Source: Eutreptiella sp. 'Long Island Sound 2002'
Taxonomy: Eukaryota > Euglenozoa > Euglenophyceae > Eutreptiales > Eutreptiaceae
Reading direction: 5' to 3'
Length of the DNA stretch: 64,000 bases
Assembly (NCBI GenBank): GCA_964036045.1
Contig: OZ038379.1
Location: 19,315,017-19,379,016 of the forward strand
The notes beneath the pieces were generated by a model. It worked only from the letters and a program-made list of their open reading frames with translations. It did not search any database and was not told the DNA's origin. This document shows, piece after piece, positions 20,720 to 30,500 of this stretch. Each line of letters starts with the position of its first letter. The first letter of the stretch is position 1. The position numbers were made by a program, and so were the translations under genes.

Positions 20720-21587
20720 AGCTGACCCAGATGATCCAAGAAAGGTTCGAAGCCACTTTGTGGCGAAGTCAAAGCATCATTGGCAACTGATGTGGTTTGC
20801 TCCGCGCTTGCAGCAAGGCAAAACATGGCAAAGAAAAAGTGTGTCCGGCATGAGGGTCAGGATCATGCTCTATCATTCAAAACATGACGTCATGGCCCCA
20901 AGCCCCCCCCCCAAGCGCCCCCCCCCAAAATCGGCCCTCTGGAACCCTCACTCCCAATCCCCTCCTGGAACCCCCGCCCTTCAACCCCCCCCGCCCCAGG
21001 TGTCCTCCGGCCGGTAGTTAGTTTGGGGGGGAGGGGGGTTGCCCAAACCCGAGGCCCCCTCGTTCGTCGCAGGGTGCTATATCACCCCTCTTTAGGGTCA
21101 ATGGTGCAAACTGTCCCTTTTTTTCCACCGGCCAGATTTGAAATTTGCAACTACCCAAACTACCCCTTTTTTAGAGTGAGCTGAAAAATTTTGTTAACAC
21201 CCCCATGTAGAGAAGTCGAAAGTCGCCCCTCCCCCCCTCTGTAATCATCCCCCTCCTCCCAACTACTTCTTCCCCCGGCTGGAATCCGGAAGAGAGAGAC
21301 AAGGAGCGGCAGGGCGGTGACACCCGCGAAGCCAAAATCTCAATGGCACAAGCACGGGCAGAGAAACAAAGCCGACACAGACGGGGCAGAACACATGCTA
21401 GACAAGAGTTCGGTCATCATAAGCAAGACTTGGATCGTCATAGGCAAGATTCGGGTCATGATGGGGCAAAAGAAGTCTCACAGGTTGCACAAGGTGAATT
21501 GGGCAACTTTTTTGGATAGCACCCCACGACTCGGCGCATGACCCTTTCAATCCCATTCAGCAATTTTCATTTTGTCGGAATATCGAA
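20720..21587. other. No supported gene; C-rich then pyrimidine-rich stretch
   Basis: Repeated short C runs (20895-21000) and a TTTAG-flanked pyrimidine-rich part (21100-21260) are followed by ordinary sequence. The plus-strand frame 21317-21541 (74 aa) includes MIGKIRVMMG-type repeats of ATCATAAGCAAGACT/ATCGTCATAGGCAAGA. These arise from a short direct duplication near 21415-21455. Confidence 0.4.
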
Positions 21588-22022
21588 ATGCTTTCTAAGC
21601 ATGTGTCCGCTTCGTTCATTGAGCTGGGCTCCTTCGACCAGCTGCAAAGTGTTGGAAAGTGCAAAGGCGCCTCGAGCCCAGTCATGCAATGGCTTTGCCT
21701 AGGCCTGAGGCGTTTTGATTGTAACCGTGTGAGAGCCTTATCCTCGCGTGATTTCATGAGGAGCAGTTTCTGTCCATCTTGTGGACCCAAGGTGAAGGCG
21801 TTGATGCCAAATACCACTAGCAGCCTGAGGGATGTGATGCACGTCTTCGATTGGCAAACCTACAACACCGTGGAACGGTGTCGCGTGGACATCAACGGCG
21901 TGATTTTTGAGGCACCGATGACTAGTCTGGTGAGCGCCGTACTTCGCTTTGCAGAGGAGAGTCAGCTCCACACAAGTGTGCGCGTGTTGCATGTCACACA
22001 ACAGAACGTGCTGGGGTATTGA
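21588..22022 (+). CDS. Hypothetical protein, 144 aa, A1 copy
   Basis: It begins MLSKHVSASFIELGSFDQLQ, has a single CPSC pair at residues 62-65, then VMHVFDWQTYNTVERCRVDI and ends LHVTQQNVLGY at TGA 22020. The composition is that of a globular protein, and the frame is intact in both copies of A. Of the three substitutions I noted against the A2 copy, one is synonymous, one gives Arg to Gly and one Pro to Leu, so selection is not demonstrable. The minus strand (21738-22202, 154 aa) is also open in both copies and is the alternative. No family or splice sites are recognised. Confidence 0.35.
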   Translation: MLSKHVSASFIELGSFDQLQSVGKCKGASSPVMQWLCLGLRRFDCNRVRALSSRDFMRSSFCPSCGPKVKALMPNTTSSLRDVMHVFDWQTYNTVERCRVDINGVIFEAPMTSLVSAVLRFAEESQLHTSVRVLHVTQQNVLGY

Positions 22023-22144
22023 ACTTGCCTGTGCCGTTTCAAGACTTTTCACCACCGTCCTAAACTTGTTAATGCCTTTTCCGAAGTTGGCAGTGCATCT
22101 ATAGGACTTGACGCGAATGTTTAGCCAAGTGCATTTTCTGAACT

Positions 22145-22255
22145 TGCCAGTGCCTTGTGACATGTGGTTACGACATGTGTCCTGCCCGAAGGGATGTGTC
22201 ATGCCCGAAGGGAAATGGTTGTGACATGTGTCATGCCCCTCGGGAAATGGTTATT
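22145..22255. repeat. Imperfect tandem repeat of GACATGTG(T/G)..GCCCGAAGGGA
   Basis: Three imperfect units of about 30 bp carry GACATGTGTC(A/C)TGCCC followed by GAAGGGA or CTCGGGA and AATGGTT. Present unchanged at 33099-33209. Confidence 0.6.
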
Positions 22256-22302
22256 TATAAATTGGCCTTTGTCCCTTTGCCCCCCTTCAGGATTAGGCAT
22301 GA

Positions 22303-22516
22303 GGGCTTTCAATCTAGTCTAGAGGGCTCTGAACCTAGTTTGGAGGGCTTACAATGTACCCTAAAGCGCTTTCAAACTAGTCTACTCGGCTTTCAATGTT
22401 CCTTGGAGTGCTTTCATCCTAGTCTAGAGGGCTTCTAACCTAGTCTAGTCGGCTCCCAACTTGGTATAAATGAAAGGGCTCTGAACCTAGCCTAAAGGGC
22501 TTTGAACCTTGTCCCC
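22303..22516. repeat. 21-bp minisatellite, about 10 units, A1 copy
   Basis: Units begin GGCT(T/C)T.AA.CTAGTCTAGAG and repeat every 21 bp with one longer unit (TATAAATGAAA inserted near 22460). The plus strand encodes a diverged heptapeptide repeat of the type G-F-Q-S-S-L-E. Unlike the 85-bp arrays, unit number is the same in both A copies. Confidence 0.85.
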
Positions 22517-22624
22517 CGACCCCTCTACATCATTAAGGGGGATAATGTGAATTTTGCATGTGCTTAGCAACAGAGCAATCAAAACATCGTAATAACAATG
22601 CCACACGCGTTGCAATTGAGACAA

Positions 22625-23266
22625 CTAGAGCCATGCACTAGTCGCCGGGTTTGCTTTGAAATTCATTGTGCGCACAATTGTGCGTCTTTGTTTCAACCTA
22701 TCGCACTCACCTGCACAACACATGCCATGCTCAGATGTATCCAATTCTTGATACCCATCGAAACACTTTGAGGCATCATGAAACCGGTGATAGAGATTGA
22801 CCGCTGCGCGAATCCATTTTGTGAGTTTTGTGTGCTTGTGTTTACAACTACATTCAAGCAAGTCTCCACTCCCGCATGCCTTTTCATAGCATTCCACAAT
22901 GTGTTGCCGTTTCCTTTTTTCGGCGAACTTGCGGCTCTTGATCATCAACCTCCACGGCCTGAGGTAAGGTGAATCGATGATGTGTCTTGTTTCCGTGAAG
23001 CTGTTTAACATCCATGCCCTTTGTGTTTTCATTGACCCCATTGAAATACTAGTGCGCACCATACAAAGGAAATTTTTGAGCCCCACGGGACGAAACGGGT
23101 GTCCTTGGGTTTTTGATGTTCCGAGCAATGGACAACTTTTCAAAAAATGCGAAGAAGCGGAAGAAAAACGTGGACGGACAATGAGATAGTCCAAAAAGGA
23201 CTTTGCCTTGTGACATTTTCTAGCTAGTTCCAGTATAGGGGGCGCCGCATGACGAGAAAGATACAA
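22625..23266 (-). CDS. Cys-rich hypothetical protein, 213 aa or part of a longer frame, A1 copy
   Basis: The C-terminal 100 residues look genuine: KSRKFAEKRKRQHIVECYEK, CGSGDLLECSCKHKH, WIRAAVNLYHRFHDASKCFD and HGMCCAGECDRLKQRRTI. The clustered Cys/His residues could bind a metal. The C-terminus is at 22627-22625. In A2 the same frame extends upstream through a C/G tract to give 303 aa. Here the tract length shifts the frame, so the start is unresolved and the extension may be spurious. The 9-bp difference near 23150 keeps the frame (ASS present here, absent in A2), which is compatible with coding constraint. Confidence 0.45.
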   Translation of the reverse strand: MYLSRHAAPPILELARKCHKAKSFLDYLIVRPRFSSASSHFLKSCPLLGTSKTQGHPFRPVGLKNFLCMVRTSISMGSMKTQRAWMLNSFTETRHIIDSPYLRPWRLMIKSRKFAEKRKRQHIVECYEKACGSGDLLECSCKHKHTKLTKWIRAAVNLYHRFHDASKCFDGYQELDTSEHGMCCAGECDRLKQRRTIVRTMNFKANPATSAWL

Positions 23267-23291
23267 AACAACATCGGGGTGATCATGGTTC

Positions 23292-23810
23292 TTGCGCCCC
23301 CGTGCCCCCCCCCCCCCCCCCCCGGCCGCAAATGATGATTATACACTGCTCTTCATACCACCATGCTCCTCGGACATCAACCACGATTGGGCATGGGGTC
23401 TGTTGACTCAAGCCTCGTTGTCTCCGGTACCACGCATGCGGCACGTGCGGCAACTCTTGGCGCTCATTCGAAGAAATCCCACTCTGAGACGAGGACATGT
23501 GGGATGCGGCCGTGTGGGACAAGGACATTTCGGACGAAGGCATCTAGGACAGAGACGTTTCGTAGGCCACACTCAAAAAAGCAAACGCCCACCATGTGAA
23601 GCTGGAAGCAGGTCAAAAGTGGTGGTCACTAAAAAGAAAACCTTGCGTACCTTTGCCCTCACAAGGTCGCCGACGCGTCTTAAAATGACAGCGTGTGATG
23701 ATCGGAATGTCAAGGGATATATCCTTTGGGAGGGGGGGACGGAAAATACATGGTTGTGTGCAAAAAGCGTGGCCATTGTTTGCCGTCATCTTATTTTGTT
23801 GAATGAGTAA
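23292..23810 (+). CDS. Uncertain open frame, 172 aa, A1 copy
   Basis: The N-terminus runs out of a C19 tract (23305-23323) and is unreliable. The body has an imperfect repeat GHVGCGRVGQGHFGRRHLGQ, a Lys-rich part and KMTACDDRNVKGYILWEGGT near the end. Minus-strand frames over the same bases (23613-24107, 164 aa, with FCGSGGFEIAGLLIQQNKM) are equally open in both copies. At most one of these is real. Confidence 0.22.
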   Translation: MRPRAPPPPPPAANDDYTLLFIPPCSSDINHDWAWGLLTQASLSPVPRMRHVRQLLALIRRNPTLRRGHVGCGRVGQGHFGRRHLGQRRFVGHTQKSKRPPCEAGSRSKVVVTKKKTLRTFALTRSPTRLKMTACDDRNVKGYILWEGGTENTWLCAKSVAIVCRHLILLNE

Positions 23811-24107
23811 TCCCGCTATTTCAAATCCACCACTGCCGCAGAACCCCGTTCCGCGAGGGGTTGTAACTGCCAAACGTTTTGGGTAGCCAACACTTCCATT
23901 CGGCCACCTCGGCCCTGTGGAAACGAATCTGCTGCTACGCATTCCGACAACAGACGTACAAGCAGCTTGGACTGCAAACTTCACGCCCCATGGCAAGATA
24001 TGTGCCACGTAGTACACGCATTGAACAATGTGTGACATTGTGGGCCATGGTGCTTGGGTATGTACTAGATTTGCACCTTGGCCCGCCTTGAGCATACCTT
24101 GCCCCAT

Positions 24108-24560
24108 TCTTGTGGTCTGACGTCATCAACCCTCTACGGAGTCCGCCATGTTGCTAAAGATGATGTTGTGGCCTCGTGCGCGAGGCTGCTTGTGCTGTTG
24201 CACAACTATTTCGGCTAATCGGAGCGGTGGATGCTTGTTGTCACTCCTCTGCCTTGAATTTTTGCGATGTTGTTCAGCCACATGTAGAATTTTAAGTGTT
24301 GCTTCGGTGTCCTCTTCCTATTTCGATGGTGGTCCACGTTTGGTCCCTCAATTTATTTTCTTGGATTGTTGATTCACCTAGGGCTTCCAGATCTACGTGT
24401 TTGGTTGCTTCTACACGCCATGGTACAGTGTCGCTGAGTTGCTCCTCCGCTGCTTGTTGGATCTTCCGTTGGGGTCGGGGGGGGGGGGGGGGGTGTACAT
24501 CCCCACACCAGTTTTGGTCCATATGGAGGCAGCACTCATTCGCGGATGCTTTCGTAATGC
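24108..24560. other. No supported gene; G17 tract
   Basis: A run of G at 24477-24493 is 3 bases longer than at 35424-35437. Short frames on either strand are not convincing. Confidence 0.4.
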
Positions 24561-24944
24561 ATGGACCCGTATAAGCGAGAGGGGTGGCACTTTAGGTGCG
24601 GTAAATGGGTGATGAGATCCTTCCGAGGTTTCGACACACCCACTGGGGCTCGGTATTGGTATTTGCCTAGAATTCCAGTGATGAATTTCTTGTCCTCAGG
24701 TGGAATGGGGTGCAAAAAGGATCGAGGGGCCATATATCCGTATCCCCAACTCAAGGGGCAAGACCGAAGTGTGGGAGTCCGCATCGGCCTCCAATGTGGA
24801 GGAGAGAACCGTGAACCTGTTATCGTCAATGGCACCGGAAGGTTAACAAATTGGCCCAGTTTCCTCAATGGCACCGGAAAATTGAAGGCCCACAATTGGG
24901 CTGATTGGCTACATCACCCCTGCCTTCCCCATGGTCGGGAGTGA
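24561..24944 (+). CDS. Uncertain open frame, 127 aa, overlapping a degenerate 85-bp-family unit
   Basis: The plus strand reads MDPYKREGWHFRCGKWVMRS, FDTPTGARYWYLPRIPVMNF and VGVRIGLQCGGENREPVIVN. The minus strand (24536-24895) is also open, with YMAPRSFLHPIPPEDKKFIT. Both persist in A2. The last third (24826-24930) resembles the 85-bp minisatellite (GGCCCACAATTGGGCTGATT, then GGCTACATCACCCCTGCCTT), so at least that part is repeat-derived. Confidence 0.22.
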   Translation: MDPYKREGWHFRCGKWVMRSFRGFDTPTGARYWYLPRIPVMNFLSSGGMGCKKDRGAIYPYPQLKGQDRSVGVRIGLQCGGENREPVIVNGTGRLTNWPSFLNGTGKLKAHNWADWLHHPCLPHGRE

Positions 24945-25297
24945 TCAACGTGAATCAACGTAAAAAAAAAGAGTGCATGTGGTGAAAATGAGCAATAATG
25001 GACCGTGGGGGGAGTGGCTACATCACCCGGCATTCCACTTCAGCCCAAGCCCAAGCTTCCGGCCTCCAGCATTTTAGCAATCACTTTCCCTTCCCAAAAC
25101 CCGATAGTTGGTCACACCAACGGGGAGTTTTGATTGCCCATGTGGAGCCTTTGTAGCCTTGGCACCTTTTGTTTGAGGAGTGGTTGACTAGTTTCTAGTT
25201 CTAGCTGGATGAATTGTGGCCCCTCAACATTGAATACGCATTTTGGCGGTGGGCAAGGGGCCTTGCAAGCCTCTTGTTTGAGTACAGGGCCCATAGG

Positions 25298-25693
25298 CTA
25301 CGGGTTGTGCATCAAGCCAAAAGCGGTCCAAGAAGCCAACGATAACCACAAGATAGTTTGCCATCTTTTAACAATTGCAAAGTGTAGTGCAACAGAATTA
25401 GCCATCTTGCAACAAATACCGCCATGCAGCTGTGCATAGCGGTGACCATTGACACACAACGGACCACGGAACCCCAGCAACTTGCCTTGCGGGGAAAGGT
25501 GTAGATGCCATGCTGTTTGAAAGCAATTTAGATGTGCCTCTATAGAGGGTGTGGATGTCACCATTTTGCTGCTCAACTCGCACCCAAGCATCGTAGGGTG
25601 AGATTTGATCAGACACGCGGACACCACGCTGATTGGAAACATACACACCGCAATGTGACATGCTCGCTTCGTTACCATTGAACAAGGACACAC
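25298..25693 (-). pseudogene. Coding-like region with AWV.VEQQN.DI motif, frame uncertain
   Basis: Two overlapping minus frames are open here: 25298-25693 (131 aa) and 25398-25691 (97 aa). The second carries SHCGVYVSNQRGVRVSDQIS and YDAWVRVEQQNGDIHTLYRG. The motif AWVRVEQQNGDI recurs as AWVPFEQQNIDI at 28310-28350 minus, in diverged sequence, which supports minus-strand coding. Further on, the first frame (CVNGHRYAQLHGGICCKMAN) looks better, so a frameshift probably separates the two. The family is not recognised. The B2 copy (42238-42633) is the same. Confidence 0.35.
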
Positions 25694-25707
25694 CTTTATA
25701 TGCTATA

Positions 25708-25977
<270 letters not shown>

Positions 25978-26700
25978 TATATGCATGCTATATAAGAACA
26001 AGAAGGTAACCTCTCTTATGAAAAAAATATTGGTTCTTTTGATCAATGGTTTATGCTCTAATTATGTGAAACGCAGGTGTTGGTGGCACTTGGTTGGGAA
26101 AACTATACAATATCGGTCAGATATAATAAATCTAAGTGGCCAAGTTGCTTGGCAACCGTGATGTAGTCCAGGAAGCACTGAGGGACAAGAGGATAGTCCA
26201 AGGCCTTCCGGGGAGTTTAGCAATTCAACTGCACCACCAGACACTTGCAGAGGCAAAACTAGCTGCAGAAAACCAATAAATTGGCTTGGTGAAACCGAGT
26301 CTTTCGTGCAACACACAAAAAGCCGAACATGCCTCTATTTACAAGAATGTATCTAATTGTACTTGGAGACGCTTGGTGCCTCGACATGAAGCTTCTAATG
26401 TCTGAAATGCATGCTTGTGTTCCACAACTGCAATTTGCATTTATGTATAACTAATGAAGCAAAGAAGGTAACCACATTTTGTAATTGAACAATAGCAATT
26501 GGCAACATTCTGCTGTAGTACGCAATTGAAATACAGATCCAGAAAGTGGTGGCGTGTTTTTTTTTAAAAGTACACACAACAACGCAAGTTCTGGCAAGCA
26601 GCTGAAACAGTTCGCTCTAGCGTAAAAAATTTCAATTTTTTGTTCTGAGACGGACGATGGATGGGAGCAGTGGGACTGGGGGGCGTCCCTGAGCGACTGC
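25978..26700. other. No supported gene
   Basis: Ordinary sequence. Near 26391 (GAAGCTT|CTAATG) the B2 copy carries 614 bp that are absent here. Open frames on the minus strand (26062-26316) cover a direct continuation in B2 but lack protein-like features. Confidence 0.45.
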
Positions 26701-26716
26701 GCGGCGTGCCCCCCCC

Positions 26717-26968
26717 CCCCTCTCCCACTCGGTGCAGAAGGCCATCATTCACGTGACGCAGTGGATGGCCTCCAACGAGACCCACAAGGATCTCGCCCGG
26801 CAGTACGTCTTCCGCGGGGAGCTCCACGCCATCGTGTGCGACTGGGAGGCCTCCACGGGGGACTACGACTAGGCCCTCGCCACAATGAAGCCGACGCTGC
26901 TGCAAAAGTCCGAGGCCCTACTCCGGCGCCCCATCTCCGAGAGCGCCAACAAGCGGCAGAAGCGATGA
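26717..26968 (+). pseudogene. GC-rich coding exon fragment with in-frame TAG, B1 copy
   Basis: From the end of a C tract the plus frame reads VQKAIIHVTQWMASNETHKD, LARQYVFRGELHAIVCDWEA, STGDYD, TAG (26870-26872), ALATMKPTLLQKSEALLRRP and ESANKRQKR to TGA 26966. Third positions are almost all G or C, the strongest codon bias in this part of the window. The sequence reads through the TAG without loss of character, and CAG to TAG would explain it. The upstream part of the gene is missing. The basic KRQKR end suggests a natural C-terminus. The same TAG is in B2, so the lesion predates the duplication. Other frames here, including a longer plus frame from 26761, are shadows. Confidence 0.5.
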
Positions 26969-28040
26969 GCGGCCCCCTCCCGGGGCCCACGGCGCTCCCC
27001 CACCGTTCGGGCAGATTCAAAGCAGGCGTCCCGCCCTCTTCTTCCTTCCAGAAGCACCTCTGCTTTCGGTTTGTGTGACGTTGCCAATTGTTTTGGTTGG
27101 TTCTTTGCACAAAAAGAAAATAGCAAGGGCGACAGATGCTGCCACACGCGTCAAATGCCGCATGGTGCAGTCTTAGGCCAAACTTGCACCTATCCGCTTT
27201 TTTGTGTCTAAAATTGCAGCCTTCCGCATTTTTTGGTACAAAATTGCACAGCTTGCGTTGAGGTCATGCATAAACAAAAAGGTCCTAAAAGGGTACCTAC
27301 ACGGTTATAATGTCGTCTTTGAGTGGTGATGATTTGTGTGGTAGGCTGGTTGCGGGGGTCGCGTACGCATCTTGAGCGTGGCTCATGTGACACCGAGTGA
27401 CACATACGTCCAGAAAAGAGACCAATGGGAAACATCTAATTTGTAGAAAACTTAACTCGTCGTAGATGAAGGGATGTTCGCATACACCTTTCTAGGGTCC
27501 CATGTGCACCATTTTGCGATGTCTCAACTCTGCTAAACTATCCACACACTATCGACACGGGATCAAACGATAATTGTACGAGCGTTTTGAGTGTCGCTCT
27601 TGTCAGCAGTGGAATCAAAAATTCCGCAAGTACAATGACGCATACCTTGCAGGACTTGGAAGAACAACCCCACAATCCTAAGCATTGGAGAGATGACCTT
27701 GTTGTCAAGTTTACCACCATTCTTGGTCCATGCAGGCCCATGCAGGCAACAACGATGTGGAGCAGGGATTGAGCTTCGCTAGGTTGATCCGGAGAGTGGC
27801 GGCACTGGAGTGAAGCTATGATGATGCGTGATTGGCCTTAATCGGAACTGACATATGCAATATCGCTTGTATGGGACACAATTGCCACCCCAATGCTTGA
27901 CAAAACTCAAAATCCTCGCAGCTAGACAGCCTTGACCATTGCATACAAGTACCCTAATCATGCCAAGAAAACTGCCCCAAAAGCCAAAAAGAATAGATAG
28001 GAGGCAAGGGGTACTGACCGAGACATGGGGCAGCATCACC
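26969..28040. other. No supported gene
   Basis: Short minus frames (27208-27435, 27538-27741, 27779-28042) are open in both B copies but share no domain or splice evidence. No internal repeats are seen. Confidence 0.4.
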
Positions 28041-28357
28041 AACGGGCTAAGATTAAAATCGGTGAGAATCCTTTTGGTTTCCCTGAAGCCAAGGAGACCA
28101 ACATGTCATTTTCAAAGTCGTTTGGTCTAAGCTTTTGGCAATGCTTTTCTATATACTTTCCATAATTTGTGGAAATACCAACATCGTAATTTGTGTGTGT
28201 CCTTGTCCTTGGGATACAGTGTCGTTCCAAAATACCGGATCCAAGTGGCCATGTCGGGCAGTAAGAACCGCCTCTATTGATGAATGTTCTTCATGGTGCT
28301 TCACAATGCTTGGTGCTTGGATGTCAATATTTTGTTGCTCAAATGGCACCCAAGCAT
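28041..28357 (-). pseudogene. Frameshifted coding remnant with AWV.FEQQN.DI motif, B1 copy
   Basis: On the minus strand, immediately after the 85-bp array, the sequence reads AWVPFEQQNIDIQAPSIVKH, HSSIEAVLTARHGHLDPVFW and NDTVSQGQGH. It then switches frame to NYDVGISTNYGKYIEKHCQK and LRPNDFENDMLVSLASGKPK. The first motif parallels 25560-25610. The frame switch near 28190 marks it as decayed, and the same switch is present in B2. Confidence 0.35.
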
Positions 28358-28612
28358 GGGGATCCCCGATACGGCAGGGGTGAGGTAGCCAATTTGCCCA
28401 CTTGTGGGCCACTTCTGATTTTGCCCCCCGCTCTTCAGCGGTGGGGCTCCCCGATACGGCAGGGGTGAGGTAGCCAATTTGCCCACTTGTGGGCCACTTC
28501 TGATTTTGCCCCCCGCTCTGCAGCGGTGGGGCTCCCCGATACGGCAGGGGTGAGGTAGCCAATTTGCCCACTTGTGGGCCACTTCTGATTTTGCCCCCCG
28601 CTATGAAGCGGT
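28358..28612. repeat. 85-bp minisatellite, array 2 (3 units)
   Basis: Same unit as 45908-48732 and same orientation (GCCCACTTGTGGGCCACTTC, CTCTGCAGCGGTGGGGCTCC, CCGATACGGCAGGGGTGAGG). The last unit ends CTATGAAGCGG and gives way to the spacer before A2. Confidence 0.97.
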
Positions 28613-28739
28613 CGTTTTATGGTATCCTTATCCCACAGGCAGAAACAAACGTTCAAATGCCTGCCACACACATGTGGAATCTGGGTCTTTACCATGTGCC
28701 CCGTGTTGCCGGGATCCACTGCACCATATGCTGGAGTCG
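28613..28739. other. Junction spacer between B1 and A2
   Basis: 127 bp are present only here. It contains ACGTTCAAATGCCTGCCACA at about 28649, a 20-bp near-copy of sequence found just inside unit A (17864 and 28818). The duplication breakpoint may thus have involved that homology. No gene is seen. Confidence 0.6.
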
Positions 28740-29261
28740 CCCACTTTTCCAAGCACAGTCTTGAGTACTCTTTGAACTCCTTGAGTCAGTGCAAAAAAAA
28801 AAAAAAAGAAGAAGCGTTCAAATGCCTGCCACACTGCCGGTGGCCGCTGTGCCGGGTGTCGGCTACGGTGCTGCATGCAAAGCAGGATTTTTTTGTCGCC
28901 CTATTGATACCCCCACCGACCCGATGCCCGACGGTGACGCGGTGGCGGCGGTACCTCTCCCCCCTCCCATTGTACCACCGAGTAGCTCTTACACGTGCTC
29001 GGTAAAAAGGTTGAGCAGGGCACGGCAGTGGCCCCAGCTAGAAATAAGGCAAAAAATCATCTTCCACCGGGCGGAATGTGTGTGGAATGCGCTGTCATGG
29101 TGCGCAATGTGTGCAGCATGAGTTATCATGCTGCGGAATAGGTCCCCGCTACTTGGGTCATTACTTGGGACTCTCATCCAAAACAAAACCTTTATACAGC
29201 CTGCATACATGTTTCCTCTTGTATCCCTCGTTTTTTGTAGACTAAAGTGTTTTTGTTAGTC

Positions 29262-29510
29262 ATGGACTCCCTAAAGGCTGTGCTATCATGGCTACAAGGG
29301 CAAGGTGAGCTCCCCACACGACGTGATTTAGAACGGGATATTCACTTGTATGGAAGGCGGTTCACCCAAGAGCACATCGAGAACGCAACGTGGAAGGTGG
29401 ATTAGGCCAAGATTTGGTGGCTGCGCGATTGGTTGCAGGTCATGCCTCAGGGTTTCTTGTTAGAATTGCCCCCTCTTTCACCTCCTCCGACTCCTCTGCT
29501 ACGTGCGTAG
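29262..29510 (+). pseudogene. Small protein gene, copy 2, broken by TAG
   Basis: It starts at ATG 29262 and ends at TAG 29508, 82 codons plus stop in one frame, with an internal TAG at 29397-29399 (GTG GAT TAG GCC). It reads KIWWLRDWLQVMPQGFLLEL after the stop, with no frame change. A1 has a 1-bp deletion in the same codons, so the two copies each keep part of the ancestral frame. The first half is identical apart from V to G at residue 13 and N to K near the lesion. Confidence 0.45.
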
Positions 29511-30083
29511 TAGTAGTAGTAGTAGCGTTGGCACATGGTTGGTAGAGGATTGGAAGAGGGTTGGCAGAAGTTTGGCAGAGTGGCAGAGGGTTGATAAATA
29601 TGATGTCATCCATGCTCCGAATTGTGGTTTGCTATGGCTTTGTGAATTCGGGCTACTTATTTGGTAGCTGCTACGCAACTCCGGCATAATTCTTCCTCTT
29701 TAACAGCTAGGGCTTGACCAGTTCAAATGTCCTCGCACAACACAAAATGTGGCAGTGGTCCCACTTGTGCAGCCTAGTAGCCATATGGGCCAGTACTAAG
29801 TCTTGATGCCAAAAGCTGGGTCATTCTACATGATGCCGACATGCGGAAAAATCAAAAAGGTATACATCTCGTACCCTGTCAAGATGCCCTATCGAGGAGA
29901 AATCCAGGGGGCGAAAAAGAATCAAGGAATAAAACCAGTTGAATAACCTCTAATCTCCCAACATCCAAACAACGAGGAAGCATACCTCGTGTCATTTCAG
30001 CGTACCCACATCCGGGAGTACTCAAACTAGCTACATTACCCCTACCTAATAGGGTTTGGGTACAAAAAGCAACTAAATCGCCA

Positions 30084-30500
30084 ATGTCAAATGCAATCCC
30101 AGTGCCAACACAACATATCCACTCTCCACGCTGGCAAATTTGGGAGAAACTGAAATGCCAATTCACTCGTGCCATGACGGGATCCTACATTCTGGAGAAA
30201 TCAAAGTGGCCATATGACCCTTGCTTGACACTTCTAGGTGTGGCGGGTAAAGGCGGAGGAGATAGACGGGGAGGAAAAGGATTTCGAAGCCCTTTTGGAG
30301 GACGTCAAATGAAGCCCTGGTTGCAAGCCTACAGAGGAATGTAAGGGGCATTTGCAAAAAGTGCATGGTTTGAAGGATGGAGAGCAATCAAAGTGGCGAC
30401 ATCTCGTGTGGCTTTTGCGGCTCACCACAAGGCACAAGATGAAAGGTGTAGAGATAAATGTTGCCTTCTTGTTTACCCATACGGAGGACAAATTAAGGTT
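30084..30500 (+). pseudogene. Coding-like frame with one TAA, A2 copy
   Basis: Same content as 19129-19545, with Y to H at residue 11 (QHIHS) and a few other changes. The TAA at 30342-30344 is shared with A1. Confidence 0.28.

Larger units (their letters stand above)
17788..25064. repeat. Segmental duplication A, copy 1 (7.3 kb)
   Basis: It is near-identical to 28740-36008 in the same orientation. The offset is about 10,954 bp over most of the length, falling to 10,944 at the right end. It starts at CCCACTTTTCCAAGCACAGT and ends at CAAGCTTCCGGCC, after which the two copies continue into unrelated sequence (B1 here, segment U at 36009). Differences are scattered substitutions, homopolymer lengths, and a 9-bp in-frame deletion in copy 2 near 34108. 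Confidence 0.97.

Noticed and set aside
26761-27078. 105-codon plus frame and overlapping minus frames in the GC-rich segment
   Set aside because: They are shadows of the strongly biased frame 26717-26968; the GC-rich third positions of that frame keep the other frames open.
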